This document shows, in pieces, positions 1 to 9,140 of a stretch of DNA of 64,000 nucleotides. The notes below the pieces were generated by a model. It was not told the DNA's origin. It ran no database searches and saw nothing but the letters and a program-made list of their open reading frames with translations. The stretch is from Muraenolepis orangiensis (lineage: Eukaryota > Chordata > Actinopteri > Gadiformes > Muraenolepididae). Made by a program: the position numbers and the translations under genes. The number at the start of each line of letters is the position of its first letter. The stretch's first letter is position 1. The stretch lies in contig JANIIK010000731.1 in assembly GCA_027704905.1 (NCBI GenBank), forward strand, positions 92,709 through 156,708. The letters are read 5' to 3'.

Positions 1-60
1 TGTTGTAGTTTAGGTAGTAGTTGTATATTGCTGCCCCCCCCCTGCTGCCCCCCCCCCTGC
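1..60. repeat. End of 32-bp array and C-rich tract
   Basis: The first bases are the tail of the GTAGTTGAGGTAGTAG minisatellite followed by C-runs with CTGCTG. The same junction occurs at about 58921-58985, so the window starts inside a repeated unit. Confidence 0.8.
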
Positions 61-1145
61 CCCACACCTCTGCTCAACACCTATAACATTAAATCACCAC
101 CAATGTCTTTGACTAACTGTAAAAAAGGTAAAAAACTGTATCACAACTACCTACCTCTCTATAGTTTACATATTTATTAATAAGATTAATAAGGTACAGT
201 ACCTGTTTACTGTACCTGCCATATATATTTAAATCTCAAACTGTTGATAGAACTGCATATCCCTGCTCCTGTATATACATTTATATATGCCATACAATTA
301 TATATGCTTACTTGTATATACATTTACATTTATATATATTCATCCTGTTTTCAATAACTGCATACCCCTGATCACTACCTGTGAATATGAGACATATTCT
401 GTGTAATATGATACATAATATGACAGACCCATAACTCTCACCATTAATAAGAAAGGCCAACACTGCTAGCAAGGCTGTGGACGACCTCCCCTTGCTCTGT
501 GTGTGTGTGTGATGCCTGGCAGCTAGCATACTTAACTCTTGGCGTACTCAGAAGTACTCAAAAGTCATGCTAAATAGCGGGCATGTGGGCGGACGTCCAC
601 CTGCTTAGAGAGATATGAAAGTGAGAGAGATAAGGTTGAATGAGTGCAGGACTTTGGAAAGGAAAATTCATATCTTTGCTATAAATATATTCTGAAATGT
701 GTCAGGTTCTCCAAAATGACATACTAATAAAAAATATATATGAATGTGAAAATAATGAATGTATATAAAACCAAAAGTCTTACTCTCGTCACAGAGTTAG
801 AAACAGGGCTAGTGTTTAAACATTGGTATATCTATTCATGTGTTCAAATTGCTTAACATTAGTATCCATGTGATATAAAGTGATTAGCTGTATTTTAATC
901 AAATCATTGTATTTGATGAGTTTATATCACAACAAGAAGATTTCAGTCTAATGCATAGCTAGATTGTATTCAAGGTGAGGTCCTCTAAGGTGAGAGTGTC
1001 ACATGACCACTTAACCCTACCACTCTGGAGCCCTACAAGCAGTGACAACAGATGAACAAGTCTTAAGTCTCAACATTGTGGTGTTATTGTACTGTTAGGT
1101 GTGCAATACTACAAGGACTACAGGTGACGTGTTATGATGTCATAG
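61..1145. other. Unit-specific non-coding flank with a LINE 3'-end-like part
   Basis: No gene is seen. Bases 61-390 resemble 3227-3850 (the 3' end of the LINE remnant), including the CTCAACACCTATAA start and the TATATA-rich stretch. The rest is AT-rich unique sequence with a short GT run near 497-511. It recurs at 58986-60150 and 20258-20890 and is mostly deleted in unit C (about 39480-39700). Short open frames here are not supported as genes. A poly-G run follows at about 1147-1166. Confidence 0.55.
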
Positions 1146-1269
1146 GGTGGGGGGGGGGGGGGGGGGTTAGGGGAACACCTGAGAGCATGTTAAAAAGTAA
1201 ATCACCTGAATAAAGATCCACATTCTAGATTCAGTTAGAGACTCACGGCTATTCATTAACACAACAGAC

Positions 1270-1630
1270 ATCTTTGATTTGTAGGTAGCAGTTGTATGTC
1301 AGTAGGGTCAAGTTGAGGTACTAGTTGTATGTTAGTAAGGTCAAGTTGAGGTACTAGTTGTATGTTAGTAAGGTCAAGTTGAGGTACTAGTTGTATGTTA
1401 GTAAGGTCAAGTTGAGGTACTAGTTGTATGTTAGTAAGGTCAAGTTGAGGTACTAGTTGTATGTCAGTAAGGTCAAGTTGAGGTACTAGTTGTATGTTAG
1501 TTAAGTCAGGTTGAGGTACTAGTTGTATGTCAGTAGGGTCAAGCTGAGGTACTAGTTGTATGTTAGTAGGGTCAGGTTGAGGTACTAGTTGTATGTTAGT
1601 AAGGTCAAGTTGAGGTACTAGTTGTATGTA
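1270..1630. repeat. 33-bp minisatellite
   Basis: About 11 tandem copies of a 33-bp unit with core GTACTAGTTGTATGTTAG and AAGGTCAAG. Since 33 is divisible by three, the minus strand stays open with an 11-residue periodic peptide (QLVPQLDLTNI). This is a repeat artefact. The unit seems to be a variant of the 32-bp repeat next to it. Confidence 0.9.
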
Positions 1631-1878
1631 ATACATTGTAATTGAGGTAGCATTAGTATTAAATATGTGGTAGTTGAGGTAGTAGTTGTAATATGTGGTA
1701 GTTGAGGTAGTAGTTGTAATATGTGGTAGTTGAGGTAGTAGTTGTGTGTATACTTTTTGGGAGTTGAGATAGTAGCTTTATATAGTATGAGTTAGTTAAG
1801 GTAGTATTTGTGTATATAATATGTGGTAGTTGAGGTACTAGTTGTATATAATATGTGGTAGTTGAATTAGTAGTGTCT
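1631..1878. repeat. 32-bp-type minisatellite, degenerate
   Basis: Degenerate copies of GTAGTTGAGGTAGTAGTTG with TAATATGTG spacing. They continue the family seen before V and after C. Confidence 0.8.
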
Positions 1879-1884
1879 GTCACC

Positions 1885-2880
1885 ACTGTCTGTCCCCACT
1901 GTCACCACCTCAAACAGATCACAACATTCCCCAACCAGAAGCCGGTGATGAACAGAGAGGTCCTCCTACTCCTAAAGGCACGTGAGCTTTTAGGTCGGGC
2001 GATGCACTGGCCTACTGTTTAGCCAGGGCTAATCTGAAAAGGGCATCAAGCGGGCCAAGCTCAAACACAAGCGAAGGGTCGAAGACCACTTCAACAACTC
2101 TGATCCCCGACGCATGTGGCAGGGCATCCAGGCCATCACGGATTATAAACCCTCCAACAACTCCCCCCCAACCACTGACTCATCCTCCCTGACAAACTTA
2201 ATCATTTTTTTGCTCGCTACGACCGGAACAACCCGAACGGCCCACCAGGGCTCCTCTCCCCGTTGACCACCAACCCCTCACCCTCTCCCCCACAGACGTG
2301 CGTGCGGCACTGAGCAGAACAAATGCGCATAAGGCAGCTGGTCCTGATGGCATCCCCGGTGGCGTGCTCAGGAACTGCGCTGAGCAGCTGACCGAGGTCC
2401 TTACTGACATTTTCAACTTGTCACTAGCTCAGGCAGTTGTCCCTGTGTGCTTTAAAACCACCTCCATTGTGCCAGTGCCAAAACACTCTTCTGCAGCGAG
2501 CCTCAACGACTTCTGCCCTGTTGCACTCACCCCCATCGTCATGAAGTGCTTGGAGAGGCTGGTCCTGGCTCACCTCAAATCTGGCCTGTCAAACTCACTG
2601 GATAAACACCAATTTGCCTACCGTGAGAACAGGAGCACGGAGGACACCATTTCCTCAGCTCTTCACTCCGCTCTCTCCCACCTGGATGAGAGCAACACCC
2701 ACGTGAGAATGCTGTTCATAGACTTCAGCTCAGCATTTAACACCCCCTTTAAACTCATCTTCAAACTGGGTGACCTCATGAAAACCAAGAACCTTCACAT
2801 CAACCCCTCAGTTTGTAACTGGTTATTAGACTTCCTAACCACCTGACCCCAGTCAGTCAGGTTAGACCGTCTCACCTCCT
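1885..2880 (+). pseudogene. LINE reverse transcriptase fragment (CR1/L2/Rex1 group)
   Basis: This is a piece of a non-LTR retrotransposon polyprotein. Bases 1885-2290 match the endonuclease-RT linker (KRAKLKHKR, DPRRMWQGIQAI). Bases 2290-2846 are the fingers and palm of RT: KAAGPDGIPGGVL, FKTTSIVPVPKH, VALTPIVMKCLERLV, HQFAYRENRSTEDTI and the catalytic-region FIDFSSAFNT. Frameshifts break the linker, six bases are missing after FNT compared with the copy in unit B, and a TGA follows DFLTT. The second half of RT, including the FADD box, is absent and replaced by the minisatellites that follow. The same family group supplies the fragments at 15185 and 33460. It is dead and shared by units A, B and D. 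Confidence 0.85.
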
Positions 2881-2957
2881 CCACCCTCACCCTAAACACC
2901 TCACCCTAAATACCTCACCCTAAACACCTCACCCTAAACACCTCACCCTAAACACCG
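2881..2957. repeat. 14-bp minisatellite born in the LINE
   Basis: Tandem CTCACCCTAAACAC units. They follow the RT sequence for S-S-T-L-T-L-N-T directly, and a base run fitting the next RT residues (NTG) appears after the array. The repeat looks like an expansion of RT coding sequence. This unit has about five copies, far fewer than in unit D. Confidence 0.85.
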
Positions 2958-3226
2958 GCCCCTTCCGCTGCTGCACCTCTGCTGCCCCCCCCCCTCTGCT
3001 GCACCCCCCCACTGCTGCCCCCCCCCCCTCTGCTGCACCCCCCCACTGCTGCCCCCCCCCCTCTGCTGCCCCCCCCTCTGCTGCACCCCCCTCTGCTGCC
3101 CCCCCCTCTGCTGTCGTCGTCCCCCTCTGCTGCCCCCCACTCTGCTCCCCCCCTGCTTCCCCCCCTCTGCTGCACCCCCCACTGCTGCCCCCCCCCCTCT
3201 GCTGCCCCCCCCTGCCCCCCCCCTCT
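2958..3226. repeat. C-rich CTGCTG array
   Basis: Irregular repeats of CTCTGCTGC followed by runs of seven to nine C. Minus-strand open frames rich in Gly, Gln and Arg are low-complexity artefacts. Confidence 0.85.
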
Positions 3227-4074
3227 ACTCAACACCTATAATAATCACCACCAATATCTTTGACTAACTGTAAAAAAGAAGAAAGAAAAAACTAACTGTA
3301 AAAACAAACTGTATCACAACTACCTTCCTCTCTCTACTTTACATCTACTATATCATTCTCTAACGGACTCTGTGTGTGTGTGTGTGTCTGTCAGAAGAAA
3401 TACGCCCCCTTTCAGGTTGAGGGGGGTCTTCATACTGGGCGGGATGCTTGGGGGGGGTCTGAACGTGACCAAGTTCCATTTGTTAAGCATTCCATCCAGT
3501 AGTTTTCGTTTTGCGGGCGATTTAGTGGAACATTCAGGGGTTTCAATGCTGAGCTGAGGCCGTAACAATGGAAGTCAGGTGATCATCCTACACAATACTC
3601 ATGTAGGGGCCATAGCCATCCCGTGGAATCCCACGGGCAATGCGCTAGTATTTATTACTAAGATACCTGTTTACTGTACCTGCCATATAGATTTAAATCT
3701 CAACTGTTGATAGAACTGCTCCTACCCCTGTGTATACATTTATATATACCATACATTTATATATGCTCACTTGTATATTCATTTACATTTATATATATGT
3801 ATCCTGCTTTCAATAACGGCATACCCCTGATCACTACCTGTTAAATACTCACTTAGCTGTATATACATATACCTTATTATATTATTGTGCTGCTCATATC
3901 CCATTTAATACCTAGACTGTCTTTAAACCAGTACATTAAACTGTAAATGATATTATATTACCAGCCACTTTACTGCTACATGTGCCCTCTGGATAGATGC
4001 TCCATTATTATCACTGTACTGTACTGTGCTGTGAAATGACATTACATTAGAATCTAATCTAATCTAATCTAGTT
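3227..4074 (+). mobile_element. LINE 3' end with (TCTAA)n tail
   Basis: The sequence starts with CTACTCAACACCTATAAT, which fits the last codons of a CR1/L2-type ORF (LLNTY). It runs through an AT-rich 3' UTR and ends in TCTAATCTAATCTAATCTA, a typical short-repeat LINE tail. It is conserved at 23515-24357 and 62290-63171, so it predates the unit duplications. A GT microsatellite lies at about 3371-3388. No gene is seen. Confidence 0.6.
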
Positions 4075-4940
4075 GTATATAATATGTGTTAGTTGAGTTA
4101 GTAGTAGTATATAACATGTGGTAGTTGAGTTAGTAGTAGTATATAACATGTGGTAGTTGAGGTAGTAGTAGTATATAACATGTGGTAGTTGAGTTAGTAG
4201 TTGTATATAACATGTGGTAGTTGAGGTAGTAGTAGTATATAACATGTGGTAGTTGAGGTAGTAGTAGTATATAACATGTGGTAGTTGAGGTAGTAGTAGT
4301 ATATAACATGTGGTAGTTGAGGTAGTAGTAGTATATAACATGTGGTAGTTGAGGTAGTAGTAGTATATAACATGTGGTAGTTGAGTTAGTAGTAGTATAT
4401 AACATGTGGTAGTTGAGGTAGTAGTAGTATATAACATGTGGTAGTTGAGGTAGTAGTAGTATATAACATGTGGTAGTTGAGGTAGTAGTAGTATATAACA
4501 TGTGGTAGTTGAGGTAGTAGTAGTATATAACATGTGGTAGTTGAGGTAGTAGTAGTATATAACATGTGGTAGTTGAGTTAGTAGTAGTATATAACATGTG
4601 TTAGTTGAGTTAGTAGTAGTATATAACATGTGGTAGTTGAGGTAGTAGTAGTATATAACATGTGGTAGTTGAGGTAGTAGTAGTATATAACATGTGGTAG
4701 TTGAGGTAGTAGTAGTATATAACATGTGGTAGTTGAGGTAATAGTAGTATATAACATGTGGTAGTTGAGGTAGTAGTAGTATATAACATGTGGTAGTTGA
4801 GTTAGTAGTAGTATATAACATGTGGTAGTTGAGGTAGTAGTAGTATATAACATGTGGTAGTTGAGGTAGTAGTAGTATATAACATGTGGTAGTTGAGGTA
4901 GTAGTAGTATATAACATGTGGTAGTTGAGGTAGTATCTGT
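4075..4940. repeat. 32-bp minisatellite before V of unit A
   Basis: About 27 tandem copies of a 32-bp unit containing TTGAGGTAGTAGTAGTATA and ACATGTGGTAG. About two thirds of the copies read TTGAGGTAG and the others TTGAGTTAG. Because 32 is not divisible by three, the open frame cycles through three peptides (LLPQLPH, YYYLNYH, TTTSTTT), which explains the long apparent ORFs. The array begins right after the LINE tail and ends 160 bp from the V RSS. Confidence 0.95.
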
Positions 4941-5100
4941 ATATTTCATAGTTTAGAGCAGTATAAAGCTGGTTCTTGGTTGAGGCCCCTGGTTAGAGCA
5001 GCTCTGTGCTCAGTGCTCTGTGTCAGAGTCTCTTCCCCCTCAGCAGCTGCAGCAGGTTCCTGCTGTAACGACTCAGTGACTACACAGTCTGACTGAGGGA

Positions 5101-5128
5101 GGTTTATGTACGGCTCTCAATCACTGTG
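5101..5128 (-). other. 12-bp-spacer RSS of V, unit A
   Basis: Read on the minus strand: heptamer CACAGTG (5128-5122), 12-nt spacer (5121-5110), nonamer ACATAAACC (5109-5101, one mismatch to the consensus). It directly abuts the V coding end. A 12-bp spacer on V is the kappa arrangement. RAG would pair it with the 23-bp RSS at 6343-6381. Confidence 0.95.
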
Positions 5129-5603
5129 TGAACACATCAACACTGTTAAGGTAGTGGTAACTCTGACAGTGATAAACTGCTGCGTCTTCAGGCTGGGCTC
5201 CGGCGATGGTCAGTGAGAAGTCAGTGCTGCTTCCACTGCCACTAAACCGAGCTGGTGTTGGTGATACTAGTTGGCTTGTATATTTCATGATGAGCTTGGG
5301 GGCTTCTCCGGGTTTCTGTTGGTACCAGAATAAGTTATCACCATCAAGTTCTTCATAAACCGCTGGGTTGGTTTTACAGGTCAGAGTGACTCTGGATCCT
5401 GCAGTAAAAGACTCTACTGATGGCTGGGTCACAGTCACCTGACTGCTGGTTCCTATAGAAAACAAACAAACATAACATGGAGTCATCCAACAGAAAACAC
5501 AAGCAAACACAGACGGGTGGTCCACATGTGGATGGAGAGGAATGAACCCACCTGTTAAGGATCCACAGACCACTGTCCAGAAAAGGATAGTGAGGTGGTT
5601 CAT
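5129..5603 (-). CDS. Immunoglobulin light-chain V segment, kappa-like L1 type, unit A
   Basis: This segment encodes the variable domain of a fish light chain, which pairs with a heavy-chain V to form the antigen site. Exon 1 (5603-5552) encodes leader MNHLTILFWTVVCGSLT. The start is the ATG in a good context (GCAACCATGA); an in-frame GTG three codons upstream is not needed. A 99-bp intron (GTGGGT donor, TATAG acceptor) separates exon 2 (5452-5129). Precursor landmarks are Cys43, Trp60 in FWYQQKPGEAPKL, RFSGSGSSTDF in framework 3, and Cys113 in DAAVYHC. CDR1 holds YEELDGDN and CDR3 starts QSYHYLNSVDV. The reading frame is intact, so it looks functional. It lies opposite to J and C, so joining needs inversion. 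No other identity fits. Confidence 0.95.
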
Positions 5604-5667
5604 GGTTGCCACGGTTTCTGGGGGGTTGAGTGACAGCTCAGAGTCCTGCAGTGTTGAACTCAGAGGA

Positions 5668-5712
5668 CTTTTAAACCCTCTCAGAAGCCCAGTTTCAGCT
5701 CAGCATGCAAAG
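5668..5712 (-). promoter_or_regulatory. V promoter, unit A: TATA-like and octamer-like elements
   Basis: On the V sense strand TTTAAAAG (5675-5668) lies about 65-72 bp before the ATG. CTTTGCAT (5712-5705) lies about 102-109 bp before it. VL promoters normally carry ATTTGCAT, the binding site for Oct-1, Oct-2 and OCA-B. This copy differs at the first base only, and all three complete V genes share the change. Confidence 0.75.
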
Positions 5713-5733
5713 CTTCCTCTGTATGGAAATGAC

Positions 5734-5886
5734 CTGTTTCCACTCATCACACTGGGGGTGAGAGTGAACCACCTGTTTCCACTCATCACACTGGGGGTGA
5801 GAGTGAACCACCTGTTTCCACTCATCACACTGGGGGTGAGAGTGAACCACCTGTTTCCACTCATCTCACTGGGGGTTAGGGTGAAT
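5734..5886. repeat. 39-bp minisatellite upstream of V, 4 copies
   Basis: Copies start at 5734, 5773, 5812 and 5851. Each contains CTGTTTCCACTCATC, CTGGGGGTGAGAGTG and AACCACCTG. Each junction makes a CACCTG E-box (CAGGTG on the V sense strand). The array begins 22 bp beyond the octamer-like site. Confidence 0.95.
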
Positions 5887-6342
5887 GCATACATTCTGGG
5901 AGGACCTCTGTATCTCTTCTACATTCACACTTTATGGAATACGATGTGGATTTAGCTGCAAACAATCAGAATTCATCATCTGAGACTTTTTTCCAATTCA
6001 TGTTTTTCTTGGTTTGGATGACATTCTTAAATTTTGTAGTTTTAAAATAAAAATAAATTGCTAGTTTCATAAAAAAACTTAATAATGTATGCTAGTATTA
6101 ACTTTGTAATTCATGTATCACTTTCATCTTAATTAAATTAGATGAGCGTACTTGTGTGAGATAATCAAATGTCCTTCAAATATTTTATGATAATACATGT
6201 AGATTAAATACAATCCATACCTTCAAACACATCATAAATGTAACTAACCAGGGCTTGAGTTGATCAAATGTGAATTCCTTCATAGTTTCCTGTGATAAGT
6301 TAGTGTCTATGTGTCAGTGAGATGTGTCTTCAATGGGAGGGA
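5887..6342. other. V-J intergenic spacer, unit A
   Basis: AT-rich sequence of about 450 bp with no gene. It lies inside the segment that would invert on V-J joining. It is conserved in units B and C with small indels. Confidence 0.7.
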
Positions 6343-6381
6343 GGTTTTTGTACAGACTCTTATTGAGGATGTATCACTGTG
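6343..6381 (+). other. 23-bp-spacer RSS of J, unit A
   Basis: Nonamer GGTTTTTGT (6343-6351) and heptamer CACTGTG (6375-6381) both match the consensus perfectly, with a 23-nt spacer between them. It directly precedes the J coding end. Confidence 0.97.
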
Positions 6382-6419
6382 GTGGACTTTTGGTGGAGGC
6401 ACCAAACTCACCGTTGACT
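6382..6419 (+). CDS. Immunoglobulin light-chain J segment, unit A
   Basis: The 38-bp segment encodes WTFGGGTKLTVD, with the F-G-x-G motif of J regions. One base remains before the GTAAGT splice donor at 6420, so splicing to C is in phase 1. It is preceded by a perfect 23-bp RSS. V ends with one extra base and J starts with one, so a direct untrimmed join would be out of frame; normal end trimming is needed for a productive exon. The coding sequence is identical in units B and C. Confidence 0.95.
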
Positions 6420-6952
6420 GTAAGTACAAGGACACTTTTCTTTATCTGATATAACTCCATAAACATTAAGTTTATATTGAAATTGGTCTGAAGAACACAT
6501 TTTTTTAATTTATATTCTAAACTTTGAAACTTCTAAATGTTTGGTTGTTAAGGGCAGTAGACACATATTATTGAATGGAGTTCAGTCACTTAATGTTATA
6601 ATTTACATTGTTTTTGTAATGATTTAATTACGGTGAGCATTCATCATTTATTAAGCATATCATTGAATTAATTTGTACTTCATGAAATGGGCAAACAATT
6701 ATCCTTCAAGTTCAGTTAAGACTTCTAAAAAGTCGTAATTTAATGAATAGAACATTTAATTTGCAAATGTATTTCTGTGCTTAAAGGTTCCCATTGTAAA
6801 TTATTCTGAAGTGTTTTGGCCGAACGTTGAATTAAATATAAGAAAAAGGAAGTGAGAAACGAATCTGAAGAAGTTCTGCCACCTGACAGTTGTTGACACA
6901 TTACAATGGGTCTCATGTATTCATTTAGAATTTATGTGGAAATGTATATAAA

Positions 6953-7185
6953 TTGGCGGGTGGATAGCTCTGTCTTTTGAGACTTGGCTCGGGAACCAGA
7001 AGGTCCCCGGTTCAAGTCCCCGAAACACCCCCATGAGCCCATGAGCAAGGCACCAGACCCTTACCCTGCTCCCCTAGTGCTGTATATACAATAGCTGCCC
7101 ACTGCTCCTAATACTAGGATGGGTTAAATGCAGAGAAACACATTTCACTGTGTGTGTACATGAGACCAATAAAGAGGATTTAAGA
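6953..7185 (+). mobile_element. tRNA-derived SINE in the J-C intron, unit A
   Basis: The head resembles a tRNA gene: GGTTCAAGTCC (7009-7019) fits the pol III B box, and GGATAGCTCTG upstream is an A-box-like stretch. The body includes AGCAAGGCACCAGACCCTTA, a pattern common in fish SINEs, and the end is AT-rich. It lies in the 957-bp intron between J (donor 6420) and C (acceptor 7376). The rest of the intron shows no gene. The same insertion is found in units B and C. Confidence 0.7.
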
Positions 7186-7376
7186 TTTAGAAATAAATAC
7201 ATGACACATTTAAATGTTTCAAACAATTAAATGTGTCATGGTTTCATTGATATTAATTTCCACATTTCAATCAACTACAACAGTTGATGAATCTTCCAGT
7301 CCTCTGTACTCCCTATGAGCGGCCATGTTAAGGGAGCCAGTTGTCCACTTGTCTCCTCTCTCTCTCTCTCTTCCAG

Positions 7377-7699
7377 TGGGAGTGGTTCAGCCCACGCTGA
7401 GCCTCCTTCCTCCCTCCAGAGTGGAGCTGGAGCAGGGCAGGGCTGCACTGCTGTGTTTGGCCACTGGGGGCTTCCCCTCAGACTGGAAGCTTGGCTGGAA
7501 GGTGGGGGGCAGCAGCAGGTCTGCCGGGGTGTCGGATAGCCCGGGGGTCCTGGGGAAAGATGGCACCTACAGCCGGAGCAGCGCCCTGACCCTCCCTGCG
7601 GACCAGTGGAAGAAGGCGGAATCAGTGAGCTGTGAGGCCAGTAGGAGCGGCCAGACGCCTGTCACTCAAACCCTGAATCCTGACCAGTGTTCAGAGTAG
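7377..7699 (+). CDS. Immunoglobulin light-chain constant exon, kappa-like L1 type, unit A
   Basis: This single exon encodes the CL domain, which pairs with CH1 and ends the secreted light chain. It follows a polypyrimidine tract and CAG acceptor (7375-7376). Its first two bases complete a codon with the last J base. The 107 residues have the C1-set pattern: Cys27 (ALLCLATGGFPSDW), Trp41 (GWKVGG), Cys86 (SVSCEAS). Cys105 in DQCSE is the usual near-terminal cysteine that bonds the heavy chain. The ADQW motif is typical of fish CL. The protein equals that of unit C and differs from unit B at two residues. It looks functional. Confidence 0.97.
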
Positions 7700-7884
7700 A
7701 GAGGCTCCAGCATGGAAGTAGTGTAGAATACAAATCTCCTCTGACACGTCTGCTTTCTATCTCTCTGTCTAAGGTAGCTGCAGCTTCTGATGACCTCCAT
7801 CAATATAACATGTCTTTGAGCCATTAGCATTACGCTCCATGGTCTGTTACCCCTTTGCTTGAGTTTGTCACATGTTGAACATTT

Positions 7885-7890
7885 AATAAA
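7885..7890 (+). terminator. Polyadenylation signal of C, unit A
   Basis: AATAAA lies about 186 bp after the stop codon, in CATTTAATAAAGATG, and is conserved in the other two units. Confidence 0.85.
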
Positions 7891-8709
7891 GATGTAAAAA
7901 AAACAATGATTAATTGTCATCATTTCTGATGGTATATCTTCTGTCCATGCTCTAACAAGTATAACACCTCTTCTATTTCTTCATTAAATATTTGACCAGC
8001 CGTTTGAATGAAGGGTAAAGCTGTGGTTTGTCTCATCTCTGAATGACCAAAGTGTTGCTTGTGTGGCTCTTCTTGGAAGGTGTGTTCACTGGATCCAGTG
8101 GACCAGTGTCAGTCATAGAGACACTGCTGCTGAGATGACCCATGTGTTTCAGACTGACTTCATGTCACTTCATCAAACAGTAGTTCAGGGTGTCCAGGTT
8201 TCTGCACATGTAACAGACGCCAGCAGGTGGCGCTGTGCAGTGGTAAACCTCACTCCCCCACACCTAAATAGACGTTCTAGAGATGAAGCTAGGGCCTGTG
8301 GGTTTGAGCTCTCACGTTAGAACGTGGCCTCTCGTGCCGGAGGTGGTCAGTTCCAGTAATAGTAACAGTAACAGTCAGTGCTCAGTGCTGGACACTGACT
8401 GTTACACACATACCAACTTAGAAACGTGTAGGAGTACGTCTGGAAAGACATTCAGTATCTCTCACGGAGACAGAGGATCCCTAGCATGCTGAGTGGTGGA
8501 AACAGTTCCATATTAATCATGGTTGAGTTTATTAGTCAAAGACCAAACCGACATCATCTCTTAAAGATGTGGTTCATTAACCGTATTCTGTGAGCAGTGA
8601 ACCGTAGCTATTCAAATGATCTCCAGTTTTAGCTGACGCCCACCTGGGTCTCTAGAGGGACAGAAAGTCAGTGGAGGTTTTCAGAAGAGTCTCTGGAGAT
8701 TACAGGGAA

Positions 8710-8713
<4 letters not shown>
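7891..8713 (+). other. Conserved 3' flank of C, unit A
   Basis: No gene is seen. About 800 bp are nearly identical in units B and C, and a diverged second copy of the part from 8130 to 8890 lies at 18420-18880. This is where a 3' enhancer could lie, but no defined enhancer motif was recognised. It contains the CTCF-like site at 8219-8235. Confidence 0.6.
8219..8235 (+). promoter_or_regulatory. CTCF-like motif 3' of C, unit A
   Basis: GCCAGCAGGTGGCGCTG closely fits the CTCF core (CCASYAGRKGGCRS) in forward orientation. It is conserved at 29660-29675 and 45694-45710. Binding has not been shown. Confidence 0.55.

Positions 8714-8792
<79 letters not shown>
8714..8792. repeat. (GT)n microsatellite
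   Basis: A pure GT run of about 79 bp. The same locus differs in length in units B (54 bp) and C (about 137 bp). Confidence 0.97.
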
Positions 8793-8794
<2 letters not shown>

Positions 8795-8882
8795 CTACAT
8801 TCCGGCTCAGTGGTGCCCTCTTGTGTCAAACCATTGTTTTATTACAAGCCATTGCTACAAAGAGTGAATCCAAAACTGTTAG

Positions 8883-9140
8883 TCAATGGTGTAGTAGTTG
8901 TATATAATATGTTGTAGTTGAGGCAGTAGTTGTATGTAATATGTGGTAGTTGAGGTAGTAGTTGTATATAATATGTTGTAGTTGAGGCAGTAGTTGTATG
9001 TAATATGTGGTAGTTGAGGTAGTAGTAGTATATAACATGTGGTAGTTGAGGTAGTAGTTGTATATAACATGTGGTAGTTGAGGTAGTAGTTGTATGTAAT
9101 ATGTGGTAGTTGAGGTAGTAGTTGTATATAATATGTGTTG
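8883..9140. repeat. 32-bp-type array 3' of C, unit A
   Basis: About eight copies with TGAGGTAGTAGTTGTATA, the variant closest to let-7. It follows 90 bp of conserved flank. Confidence 0.9.

Noticed and set aside
308..529. Minus-strand ORF with a conserved peptide (TALLAVLAFLINGES), repeated at 19911 and 39454
   Set aside because: It is conserved only because the units are duplicated. It starts in a GT repeat and shows no domain, splice site or promoter.
2881..2957. Interstitial telomere repeat (CCCTAA present in each unit)
   Set aside because: The period is 14 bp, not 6, and the unit continues LINE RT codons. The resemblance is by chance.
4075..4940. CRISPR array
   Set aside because: The repeats are head-to-tail with no unique spacers, in a vertebrate genome.
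4069..4949. Long minus-strand ORFs rich in Tyr, Thr, Leu and Pro (also at 10458-11125, 24545-26164, 41810-42275, 48806-50038)
   Set aside because: They are the three-frame read-through of the 32-bp minisatellite. They have no codon bias or promoter, and their length follows copy number.
5604..5612. An upstream start for the V leader (three extra residues)
   Set aside because: The codon there is GTG. The ATG at 5603 has a good context and is conserved in the other V genes.
6958..7030. A functional tRNA gene
   Set aside because: Only the B box and part of the head are tRNA-like. The acceptor stem does not pair and a SINE body follows.
8883..9140. A true let-7 microRNA gene
   Set aside because: The similarity lies in a tandem repeat with no complementary arm that would form a precursor hairpin.
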